A program made the translations under genes and the position numbers. Below are positions 54,066-64,000 of a stretch of DNA of 64,000 nucleotides, one piece after another; position 1 is the first letter of the stretch, and each line of letters starts with the position of its first letter. Below the pieces are notes generated by a model, which saw only the letters and a list, made by a program, of their open reading frames with translations, was not told the DNA's origin and did not search any database. This stretch comes from Trebonia sp963836195 (GTDB lineage: Bacteria > Actinomycetota > Actinomycetes > Streptosporangiales > Streptosporangiaceae): the NCBI GenBank assembly GCA_963836195.1, contig CAWIIX010000005.1, forward strand, positions 1 through 64,000, in the 5' to 3' direction.

Positions 54066-54326
54066 TCACGGCTCGTCGAGCGCTAGCTCTAGCCACTGCT
54101 GCTGGGCCTGCGGGACTGATCCCCGGAAGCACCGGACATGACAGAAGAACTGATGGCCTTCCAGGTGCGGCGACTGGTCAAGAAAGTGACCCGGCGCTGA
54201 CACGAATCCCCCCGAGGGGCCCTTGGCCAGGAAGAGGAAGGAAGCACCGCTCTCATCCGCTGGGTCGATGCTCTGCCCGCACCAGATGCACAGTGCGGAC
54301 CTTTCGGCTGACGGCTGGCCTGACAT
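54066..54326 (-). CDS. Hypothetical protein with cysteine pairs
   Basis: 86 residues from ATG 54326. 'SALCIWCGQSIDPADES' and 'GHQFFCHVRCFRGSVP' each carry a Cys pair (CxxC and CHxxC), so a small zinc-binding fold is likely. 'GASFLFLAKGPSGG' lies between them. The C-terminus is helical. I know similar small actinobacterial proteins of unknown function. It is within the integrated element, on the strand opposite the integrase. Confidence 0.55.
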   Translation of the reverse strand: MSGQPSAERSALCIWCGQSIDPADESGASFLFLAKGPSGGFVSAPGHFLDQSPHLEGHQFFCHVRCFRGSVPQAQQQWLELALDEP

Positions 54327-54640
54327 GGGCCATAGAGTACCGAACCGGGCTGGTCGCTAGCCCGGGACAAAACCCCTAGTACGGCAGTCACCAGTTGGTT
54401 TCTGACCTGGCGGGACGCGGGGGGCGTGGGAGATTCCTGTGAAATGAGGGCAGCCGCCCCGAGATCATGAGCTTGTGAGAACAAATGAAACAGGGGCGCT
54501 GCTGCTGCCAGGATAGGGGCCCGGCGGGCGGTGCGGGCCAGCCGATTACCCTAAGTAACTCCTTTACACATCTGAGGAAATACCTCCGACCCGAGATCGA
54601 TGCGGCATAACCGCGGGCTCGTCATAAGGCAGTTCAACGT
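54327..54640. other. Gene-free stretch before the transposase fragment
   Basis: I see no coding gene in these 314 bases. TAAGTAACTCCTTTACACAT near 54552-54571 is AT-rich and may be a promoter remnant. The in-frame ATG at 54600 leads only into the out-of-frame part of the chimera and is not used. Confidence 0.35.
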
Positions 54641-54797
54641 CGGGCGTCAAACGGCAGTACATGGGCTGCGCCGGGCGGGTCGCGAACGGGATCAACACGG
54701 TCCACCTGTCCTACATGCGGGAGAAGACCGGGCACGCGCTGATCGGGGCGCGGCAGTGGATCCCGGCCGAGGACATCAGCGACCCGGTGAAGTGCCC
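54641..54797 (+). mobile_element. IS701-type transposase fragment
   Basis: One frame reads 'GVKRQYMGCAGRVANGINTV', 'HLSYMREKTGHALIGARQW' and 'IPAEDISDPVK'. I recognise this as an internal segment of IS701-family DDE transposases, around the 'GCAGRVANG' motif. No catalytic triad or inverted repeats remain. It is joined directly to the integrase N-terminus. Confidence 0.65.
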
Positions 54798-55678
54798 GCC
54801 ACGATCGCACTGTACGAAATGCAGATCAGGCTTTACCTGAAACCAGGGCTCGGTAAGCATCCGCTGCGGCGGCTGTCGGTTCCGATTGTGCAGAAGTTCC
54901 TCAATGACAGGATCAAGGAACTGAAGCCGGGACAGTCGGTTCGCAACGTGCACGTCATGCGACAGATCCTCAGCGCCGCCCTGTCGCGCGCCATGCGTGA
55001 GGAACTGGTGGCACGCAACGTCGCCCGCCTGGTCGAGCTGCCCCCGTGGGAAGCCGCCGAGGTTATCCCGTGGTCGGCCGCTGAAGCCCTGGCGTTCCTC
55101 GACGCGGCGGCCGGTGACCCACTCCATCCCGCGTTCGCGCTGCTGCTGCTCTACGGACTGCGGCGCGGCGAGGTCCTGGGGCTCGCCTGGGCGGACATCG
55201 ACGATGACACGATCCGGGTTCGCCAGCAGGTCCAGCGCGTCGCCGGACAGCTTCGCGTGGGCCTGGTCAAGACCACGGCGGGCAAGCGCGACCTGCCCGT
55301 GCTCAGCCTCACTCAAAACGCGCTCGCCGCGCGCCACGCTGTCCAGGCACTCGACCGCGAACGCCTCGGCGCCGCGTGGTCGGACACGGGCCTGGTCTTC
55401 ACCTCCAGGAGCGGCCTGCCGATCGAGCCGCGCAACGTCGACCGGACGTTCGCCCGCGTCTGCACAGACAACGGGTTGCGGCGAATCCGGCTGCACGACC
55501 TGCGCCACACAACGGCCACGCTGCTTAGGCGCTCGGCGTCCCGCCGAAGGACGCTCAGGTGATCCTCGGCCATGCGCACATCACAACCACGAACCAGATC
55601 TACACGCACGTTGACGAACCGGCCAAGCGCGAGGCGCTGAGCAAGCTCAACAGACTGCTCGGCGGCGATGACAAGTGA
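54798..55678 (+). pseudogene. Tyrosine integrase, N-terminally truncated and frameshifted
   Basis: The core-binding domain 'TIALYEMQIRLYLKPGLGKH' with 'RNVHVMRQILSAALSRAMRE' leads to the catalytic domain. Arg lies in 'LLLYGLRRGEVLGLAWADID', H-x-x-R in 'RLHDLRHTTATLL', and after a shift near 55540 the second His is in 'VILGHAHITTTNQ' and the nucleophile Tyr in 'IYTHVDEPAKREA'. All catalytic residues are present, but the N-terminal arm-binding domain is replaced by the transposase fragment. It ends 68 bases from tRNA-Ala, its probable target. As read it should be inactive. Confidence 0.8.
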
Positions 55679-55745
55679 CGCCGTTGTGGTCAGCCGTTGT
55701 GGTCGAGGCCCGGTTCCGAGTCTCGCCAGACGGCATCTTGCTGGC

Positions 55746-55820
55746 TGGTGGAGCTAAGGGGATTCGAACCCCTGACCCCCTGCATGCAAGGCAGGTGCGC
55801 TACCACTGCGCCATAGCCCC
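55746..55820 (-). tRNA. tRNA-Ala (TGC)
   Basis: Read on the minus strand: acceptor GGGGCTA pairs with TAGCTCC, the D arm contains GCGCAGTGGTAGCGC, anticodon stem-loop CCTGC-CTTGCAT-GCAGG has anticodon TGC, and the T arm contains GGTTCGAATCC. CCA is encoded at 55746-55748. The 3' half was probably restored by the integrated element on its left. Confidence 0.93.
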
Positions 55821-55990
55821 AGGAATACGTCCTCAGGGTACCAGCGGTTCCCGCCGGCCGTGGATGAGCCGCCGCCAGGGCTGGCAAAACAAGGCATGAC
55901 CAGGCAGTTTGCCTTCAAGTTCGAAGTTGTTGGTTCTTGTAGACAGCGTTGTCCCGTCACGCTAATGTGAGCACCGCGCTACGGATTGTC

Positions 55991-56013
55991 GCCCGGTTAT
56001 TTTCCCCCCGGGC
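55991..56013. promoter_or_regulatory. Hairpin upstream of the small-gene pair, first
   Basis: GCCCGG and CCGGGC are separated by a T/C-rich 11-base loop (TTATTTTCCCC). It lies 139 bases before the small ORF at 56152. Its function is unknown; alone it is weak evidence, but a second, stronger dyad follows. Confidence 0.35.
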
Positions 56014-56073
56014 AACCCGCAAAGTAGCGCTGCGGGCGTCCCAGGTTCTGGGGGGTTACCGAGGATTCCCGCA

Positions 56074-56113
56074 GGTCGGCCCCTGGGCGGCCGACCCCGC
56101 CTAGGGGCCGACC
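56074..56113. promoter_or_regulatory. Hairpin upstream of the small-gene pair, second
   Basis: GGTCGGCCCCTGGGCGG and CCGCCTAGGGGCCGACC are 17-base arms with one mismatch and a CCGACC loop. It lies 38 bases before the small ORF start. It could be a terminator for upstream transcription, an operator or an attenuator. The 330-base gap from tRNA-Ala otherwise shows no gene. Confidence 0.55.
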
Positions 56114-56151
56114 ATCGGCGCCTCAACCCTCCAATCCAAAAGGGGGCATCG

Positions 56152-56283
56152 GTGGGCGTTGTCTGGGGCGAAGGCGCGTCGGACCAGCGCGACCCGGCCA
56201 CTGGCACGGGCCTGTCGGGCTGGGTCGAGCGCCTCATTCACACGGTATGGCGACGGCTCTTCATGCACGGGGGTAAGGCATGA
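56152..56283 (+). CDS. 43-residue small protein coupled to the next gene
   Basis: GTG 56152 follows AGGGGG. It reads 'MGVVWGEGASDQRDPATGTG', 'LSGWVERLIHTVWRRLFMHG' and ends with a TGA that overlaps the next ATG (ATGA). The C-terminal 20 residues form an amphipathic, Trp- and Arg-containing helix. The good ribosome site and coupling argue that it is translated. It may be a leader peptide or a small membrane-surface protein; I know no family. Confidence 0.5.
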   Translation: MGVVWGEGASDQRDPATGTGLSGWVERLIHTVWRRLFMHGGKA

Positions 56284-56693
56284 CCACGACGCGGTGGGAC
56301 GCAGCACGCATCGGCTACCTCCTGACCTCGGCGATGGCCGGGCGACGGTACGACGAGGCGTCCGCCACCTGGCGTGAGCTCGACGAGTCCGCCCAGTGCG
56401 ACGTCATCACCGCGCTGGCGGCGCAGGCCCGGCTGGCCGTCCAGGAGGCGGGCATCCCGCTCAAGATCGACTTCACCGGGCTGGCCGACACCAGCTGCGC
56501 CGAGGCGCGACCCGCCGCCGAGGCCGCCTACCTGGGAACCACCCCGTGGCAGCCGCCGCAGTGCCCGCACTGCCGGGAGCTGGTCGCCTCCGCCCTGGCC
56601 GAGATCCAGCTGCAGGCCGGGGTCGCGGCCGGGATGCCGCCGTCCTACGTCGACCTCATCTGCCGGGGCAAGGCAGTGGGCGGCGCCGCCTGA
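56280..56693 (+). CDS. Hypothetical protein with a CPHC motif
   Basis: 137 residues. 'WDAARIGYLLTSAMAGRRYD' and 'AQCDVITALAAQARLAVQEA' are helical. The middle holds 'IDFTGLADTSCAEARPAAEA', and 'QPPQCPHCRELVASALAEIQ' carries a CxxC pair that may bind metal. It is translationally coupled to the 43-residue ORF. It converges with the fpg-type gene. I recognise no characterised homologue. Confidence 0.65.
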   Translation: MTTTRWDAARIGYLLTSAMAGRRYDEASATWRELDESAQCDVITALAAQARLAVQEAGIPLKIDFTGLADTSCAEARPAAEAAYLGTTPWQPPQCPHCRELVASALAEIQLQAGVAAGMPPSYVDLICRGKAVGGAA

Positions 56694-56721
56694 CCTCCGC
56701 GACGCGCGCGGCCGGCCCGGG

Positions 56722-57612
56722 CTACTTCAGCAGCCGCGACATCCGCCGGTCGGCGAGCGGCTTGCCCCCGGTCTGGCAGGTCGGGCAGTACTGCAGCGCC
56801 GAATCGGCGAAGGAGACCTCGCGGATCGTGTCGCCGCAGGCCGGGCACGGCTGGCCCGCCTTCCCGTGCACCCGCAGCCCGGTCTTCTTCTCGCCCTTGA
56901 GGTCGGCCGCGGCCAGCCCGGCCGACCGTTTGACCGCCTCGCGGAGCGTGCTCACGATCGCGTCGTGCAGCACCGCCACCTCATCAGGGGTGAAGCTCGA
57001 GGCGAGCTTGAACGGGGACATCTTGGCGACGTTGAGCACCTCGTCGGAGTACGCGTTGCCGATCCCGGCGATGATGTGCTGGTCGCGCAGCACGCCCTTA
57101 ATCTGGGTGCGCCGGCCGGCCAGGATCGCGGCCAGCGCGTCCACCGTGAAGTCATCGGCCAGCGGCTCGGGGCCGAGGCTGGCGACGCCGGGCACGTCGG
57201 CCGGGTCGCGGACAAGGTAGACGGCGAGCCGCTTCTGGGTGCCCGCCTCGGTCAGATCGAACCCCGACCCGTCCTCGAGCACCAGCCGGAACGCGAGCGG
57301 GCTCTTTCCCGGCCTGGCCGGCTTGTCCGGTATGTCGTCGCGCCAGCGCAGCCAGCCCGCCCGGGCCAGGTGCATGACCAGGTGCAGGTCACCCCCGTCA
57401 CCCCCGTCATCCAGACCGGAGCCGCAGCTCAGGTCCAAGAACTTGCCGTGCCGGGCGATCTCGCCGATCACCCGTCCGGACAGCGCCGACAACGGCGGGT
57501 CGAAGGTCTTCAGGACCGCAAACGAGGCCGCCTCGGCGCGCGCGATGACGCGACCGCTCGCATGCTCACGGAGGAAGACCGCGAGGGCTTCCACCTCGGG
57601 CAGTTCGGGCAT
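56722..57612 (-). CDS. Formamidopyrimidine-DNA glycosylase (Fpg/Nei family)
   Basis: 296 residues starting 'MPELPEVEALAVFLREH'; Pro2 and Glu3 are the catalytic pair of the family. 'FDPPLSALSGRVIGEIARHG' and 'HLVMHLARAGWLRW' follow in the N-terminal sandwich, 'ALAAILAGRRTQIKGVLRDQ' and 'IAGIGNAYSDEVLNVAKMSP' form the helix-two-turn-helix, and 'CPACGD' with 'YCPTCQTGG' at about 256-279 is the zinc finger. The enzyme removes oxidised bases such as 8-oxoguanine or oxidised pyrimidines and nicks the strand; sequence alone does not fix its preference. It lies 10 bases after the HAD hydrolase gene. Confidence 0.9.
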   Translation of the reverse strand: MPELPEVEALAVFLREHASGRVIARAEAASFAVLKTFDPPLSALSGRVIGEIARHGKFLDLSCGSGLDDGGDGGDLHLVMHLARAGWLRWRDDIPDKPARPGKSPLAFRLVLEDGSGFDLTEAGTQKRLAVYLVRDPADVPGVASLGPEPLADDFTVDALAAILAGRRTQIKGVLRDQHIIAGIGNAYSDEVLNVAKMSPFKLASSFTPDEVAVLHDAIVSTLREAVKRSAGLAAADLKGEKKTGLRVHGKAGQPCPACGDTIREVSFADSALQYCPTCQTGGKPLADRRMSRLLK

Positions 57613-57622
57613 GCCAACAAGT

Positions 57623-58330
57623 CTAGGCCAAGTCCGGGCCCACGTCCGGCTCCGAAAACCCCATGACCAGGTCGGAGAGCGCCGCGATGCTGTCGAGCAC
57701 GTGGGTGGCGCCCGCCGCCCGAAGCGCCGCCGCCGGGCGGGGTCGTGAGCCGATGCCCGCGACCAGGCCGGCCCCGGCCCGGCAGCCCGAGAGCACCCCG
57801 TCCTCGGTCGCGCTGACGACCGCGACCTCGCGCACGTCCCCGGTGCCGAGCCGCAGCATCGCGCTGAGCACCGGGTCCGGCCAGGGGAAGCTCCGGGGCA
57901 CGTCGTCGGCGCAGAGCACCAGGTCGGCGTCGCGGAACGAGCCGATCAGGTCGCCGCAGGCAGATCTGGACAGCACGGTCATGAGGACGACGCGGGCACC
58001 CGAGCCCGCCGCCTTGCCGATCGCGTCGGCCACCGCGGACGGGACGCTGACGCCGAACCGCTGCGCGGCGGCGCGGAACGAGCGGTCGAAGGCGAGCGAC
58101 GCCACCTGGGCCCGCATCTCGTCGGCCTCGAACAGCTCACGCAGGACGCTGGCGGGCGGACGCCCGCGCGAGCGGTCGAACCGGACCATGGAACGGGCGT
58201 AATCCTGAGTCCCGGGGACGATGCCCTGGGTCGCGATGGCCTCGGCGTAGGCGCGCTCCACCACGGAGTCGTCGATGACGATGCCTGCCAGGTCCAGGCA
58301 GACCAGCGAAATGGGGGAGGATTCGGTCAT
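57623..58330 (-). CDS. HAD-superfamily hydrolase, phosphonatase-like
   Basis: 235 residues. 'ISLVCLDLAGIVIDDSVV' is HAD motif I, with the nucleophile Asp followed by Leu-Ala where most have D-x-D; Ala in that place also occurs in phosphonoacetaldehyde hydrolase-like enzymes. 'VVLMTVLSRSACGDLIGSF' holds motif II, and 'VAVVSATEDGVLSGCRAGA' resembles the motif IV region. Phosphonatases cleave C-P bonds or act on related compounds, but no phosphonate genes are nearby, so the substrate is open. It probably forms an operon with the glycosylase gene. Confidence 0.78.
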   Translation of the reverse strand: MTESSPISLVCLDLAGIVIDDSVVERAYAEAIATQGIVPGTQDYARSMVRFDRSRGRPPASVLRELFEADEMRAQVASLAFDRSFRAAAQRFGVSVPSAVADAIGKAAGSGARVVLMTVLSRSACGDLIGSFRDADLVLCADDVPRSFPWPDPVLSAMLRLGTGDVREVAVVSATEDGVLSGCRAGAGLVAGIGSRPRPAAALRAAGATHVLDSIAALSDLVMGFSEPDVGPDLA

Positions 58331-58435
58331 CGCACGCGCCTAAGGGGGTTCAGCGGCCGTTACGGATGGAGCAGGTGGAGCAGGTGGAGCGGGCGATCCG
58401 GACCGGGCCCGGGCGGGACTGGTCCGGACCCTTCG

Positions 58436-58558
58436 TCAGTACTCGTCGGGGGCGGTGGCCTCGCTCCACAGGTCGAGATCCGCGCGCTGCGTCGCGACCT
58501 TACGCCAGACTGCCAGGCCGCCAAGCACAAACAGGATGAGGATCAGCAGCTTCTTCAC
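58436..58558 (-). CDS. DLW-39 family small protein
   Basis: 40 residues from GTG 58558, with GGAGGGA upstream. 'MKKLLILILFVLGGLAVWRK' is a membrane helix and 'VATQRADLDLWSEATAPDEY' the tail with the diagnostic D-L-W. This actinobacterial family is typically encoded close to gyrA and tRNA-Ile, as here. It is predicted to be a tiny single-pass membrane protein of unknown function. Confidence 0.85.
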   Translation of the reverse strand: MKKLLILILFVLGGLAVWRKVATQRADLDLWSEATAPDEY

Positions 58559-58678
58559 CGAGCGGGTCCCTCCAAGGTCGATTCCCCGAGTGGTCGTGAA
58601 CCCGTGTCGTCCGGGTCACATTCGTTAGCCTACCGCCGCCCCGGCCGGCTGCCGCTCTCGGTTGTGGAGAAAACGAAA

Positions 58679-58708
58679 CGGCCCCCGCACACGTATGTGC
58701 AGGGGCCG
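58679..58708 (-). terminator. Terminator downstream of tRNA-Ile
   Basis: CGGCCCCCGCACA and TGTGCAGGGGCCG pair over 13 bases with one mismatch and a CGTA loop. On the minus strand the stem is followed by a T-rich tract. It begins 14 bases past the 3' end of tRNA-Ile. Confidence 0.8.
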
Positions 58709-58722
58709 CCTGTCGATAGGCG

Positions 58723-58796
58723 TGGGGGTACGTGGACTTGAACCACGGGCCTCGTCCTTATCAGGGACGCGCTCTAACCGACTGAGCTATACCCCC
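58723..58796 (-). tRNA. tRNA-Ile (GAT)
   Basis: A 74-base cloverleaf on the minus strand: acceptor GGGGGTA/TACCCCC, D arm GCTCAGTCGGTTAGAGC, anticodon loop CTGATAA with anticodon GAT, and T arm GTGGTTCAAGTCCAC. It lies after the DUF3566 gene, the usual actinobacterial order next to gyrA. Confidence 0.95.
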
Positions 58797-58854
58797 GAGG
58801 GGCAGCCCTATCGACTGGGTTACTCTACCGCATTCCTGAGGCTGCTCGCGTCGA

Positions 58855-60012
58855 TCAATCGGTCTCGCGCAAGGTCACCTCGACGCCGCCGACGGTCTTG
58901 GCGATCAGGTTGTAGATCACCGACCCGATCGTGGACAGCGCCGTGATCAGCACGATGTTCAGCGCGCCGAGCATGGCCGTCCAGCCGAGGATGAGCGACG
59001 CCGAGAACCAGTGCGAGATGTTCGTGCCCGCCGTGTTCTTGGCCGACGTGATCGACGCGACCTGGTTCTCCAGCGAGGTGAAGACGCCGAGCGCGGACAG
59101 CACCATGTAGAGCACGGCCACGGCCACGAACAAGATAATGAACGCAACCACCGAGGCCACGAAGCTGAACTTCATGACCGACCAGGGCTCTAGCCGCGAC
59201 AGCGTCAGCATCGCCTGCCGCTTGCTTGACCGGCGAACGCTGACCTTGGGCGCCGAGGCCGACTTGGCCTTGGGACCCGATCCGCCCCGGAAGGCGGACG
59301 TGACCGAGCTCGCGAGCCCCGCTGCCGCGCCGCCGAGTCCGGCTGCGGCGCCGCTCAGCCCGGCGGCCGCCCCGGCCGCGGTGGACGAGAAGCCGCCGGC
59401 CGACGGCGCGCTCCTGGTGCCGTTGGATGAGGAGGCGAAGCCGGCCGAATCGGCGGTCACCGGAGCGGTCGGCGTATCCGGCGGGCTCGACCAGGGCGAC
59501 CGCGAGTAGTTCGGCCGTGTGTAGCCCGATCCGGGCGATGACGGAGTTGAGGGTGATGAGGGTGATGACTTTGCTGCCTGCGGTGCGGCCGAGGCGGCCG
59601 AGGCGGCTCCGGCCGGCGTGAACGACGGCCTGCCGATCCCGTCTGCGGGCATCGGCGCGGGCTTGGCCGGCTTGGCAGCGGGCTTAGCGGCCTCGCTGTC
59701 CGGCTCGGCTGCGGCCTCGCTCTTCTCGGCGTCCTTGGCGGTTGTCCCATTAGCATCGGCCCGCGGCGTCGCCTGCGCACGTGACGCACCGGCCCCTGTT
59801 GATCCGGAGCGTGAGCTTCCGGACCTCGTCCGTGATGATGACATAGAGCTATTGTCGATGACCGCTTCGTCGCTCTCCACGTCCGGGTCCGAATCCCGCA
59901 ACTGCGACGCCGTTATGAACGGCGACTGCGTCGTTGATCCCGCTTCGTCCACGCCGTCCTCCTCGGTGCCCAATGCTGCCCCTCTGTGCCCGCTGCTGAG
60001 ACTATCCGACAT
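58855..60012 (-). CDS. DUF3566 transmembrane protein
   Basis: 385 residues. The first 260 are low-complexity, rich in Ser, Pro, Ala and Gly, probably disordered and cytoplasmic. The last 120 form the DUF3566 domain: 'LTLSRLEPWSVMKFSFVASV', membrane helix 'VAFIILFVAVAVLYMVLSAL', an outside loop with 'ENQVASITSAKNTAGTNIS', and a second helix region 'AMLGALNIVLITALSTIGSV'. DUF3566 proteins are encoded next to gyrA across Actinobacteria; the function is not established. The start lies 3 bases after the gyrA stop, so the genes are probably cotranscribed. The disordered part is unusually long. Confidence 0.88.
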   Translation of the reverse strand: MSDSLSSGHRGAALGTEEDGVDEAGSTTQSPFITASQLRDSDPDVESDEAVIDNSSMSSSRTRSGSSRSGSTGAGASRAQATPRADANGTTAKDAEKSEAAAEPDSEAAKPAAKPAKPAPMPADGIGRPSFTPAGAASAASAAPQAAKSSPSSPSTPSSPGSGYTRPNYSRSPWSSPPDTPTAPVTADSAGFASSSNGTRSAPSAGGFSSTAAGAAAGLSGAAAGLGGAAAGLASSVTSAFRGGSGPKAKSASAPKVSVRRSSKRQAMLTLSRLEPWSVMKFSFVASVVAFIILFVAVAVLYMVLSALGVFTSLENQVASITSAKNTAGTNISHWFSASLILGWTAMLGALNIVLITALSTIGSVIYNLIAKTVGGVEVTLRETD

Positions 60013-60015
60013 AGG

Positions 60016-62634
<2,619 letters not shown>

Positions 62635-62644
62635 TTCGCAACCT

Positions 62645-62700
62645 CTCGTTCAAAGATCAAGATCAAAAGATCAACACGGTCATATCGAACGGACCGTGGT
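62645..62700 (-). repeat. Dispersed intergenic repeat B-like sequence in the gyrB-gyrA spacer
   Basis: Read on the minus strand: ACGGTCCGTTCGATATGACC, then GTGTTGATCTTTTGATCTTGATC. It shares CCGTTCG and the TTGATCTT tract with repeat B but has an extra TTGATCTT unit. It lies 11 bases upstream of the gyrA start codon, so it is in the gyrA leader. Confidence 0.45.
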
Positions 62701-62743
62701 TTCACGTGAATCGTCCAGGTGACCCTTCCGGGCCAACTCAGAC

Positions 62744-64000
<1,257 letters not shown>

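Overview
The window is high-GC actinobacterial DNA, probably Streptosporangiales-like (inferred). Signs of this are the order gyrB-gyrA-DUF3566 gene-tRNA-Ile-DLW39 peptide at the right end, many GTG starts, a LAL-type LuxR regulator, a DUF574/SAV2177 methyltransferase, a CU044_5270/ECF sigma pair, BON proteins and a 13E12-type HNH protein. gyrB and gyrA lie on the minus strand, so the replication origin is probably just beyond the right edge. I cannot name the species.

Layout. 0-8 kb: LuxR/LAL regulators, VOC proteins, a NUDIX hydrolase, a STAS protein, two BON proteins and a CYTH adenylate-cyclase-like protein. 8-28 kb: a defence and toxin-antitoxin island. It holds a broken RelA/SpoT-fold gene, a hipA stub, an intact AbiEi/AbiEii-like pair behind a nested inverted repeat, a broken DUF925 gene, four decayed copies of an unknown gene, a membrane-anchored HNH protein, a ScoMcrA-like modification-dependent nuclease, and a run of HerA ATPase, Mre11/SbcD, Rad50/SbcC and NurA-like nuclease genes. 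A pRiA4b ORF-3 gene and a HigB/HigA-like pair follow. 28-45 kb: MarR, MerR and ECF regulators with their targets, an FHA module, hydrolases, a CapA protein, VOC proteins, a DUF574 methyltransferase and a G1 peptidase with PASTA domains. 45-52.7 kb: a DUF222-HNH protein, a LacI regulator, a broken EAL-membrane-GGDEF protein and an RCC1-repeat secreted protein. 52.8-55.8 kb: a decayed integrated element between two copies of the tRNA-Ala 3' half. 56-64 kb: housekeeping genes (Fpg-type glycosylase, HAD hydrolase, DLW39, tRNA-Ile, DUF3566, gyrA, gyrB).

The best candidate for an interesting system is the plus-strand run at 16.0-25.3 kb. A nuclease predicted to recognise modified DNA is followed by a complete HerA-Mre11-Rad50-NurA set, the DNA-end-processing machinery best known from archaea, here inside a defence island.

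Two things cut across the window. First, at least fifteen genes carry frameshifts, including well-conserved ones (sbcC, the LAL regulator, the EAL/GGDEF gene). The sequence cannot separate real decay from sequencing indels. Second, short intergenic repeats recur: one follows the unknown gene copies and a VOC gene, and another, with core GACCGTTCG, occurs five times including in the gyrB-gyrA spacer.
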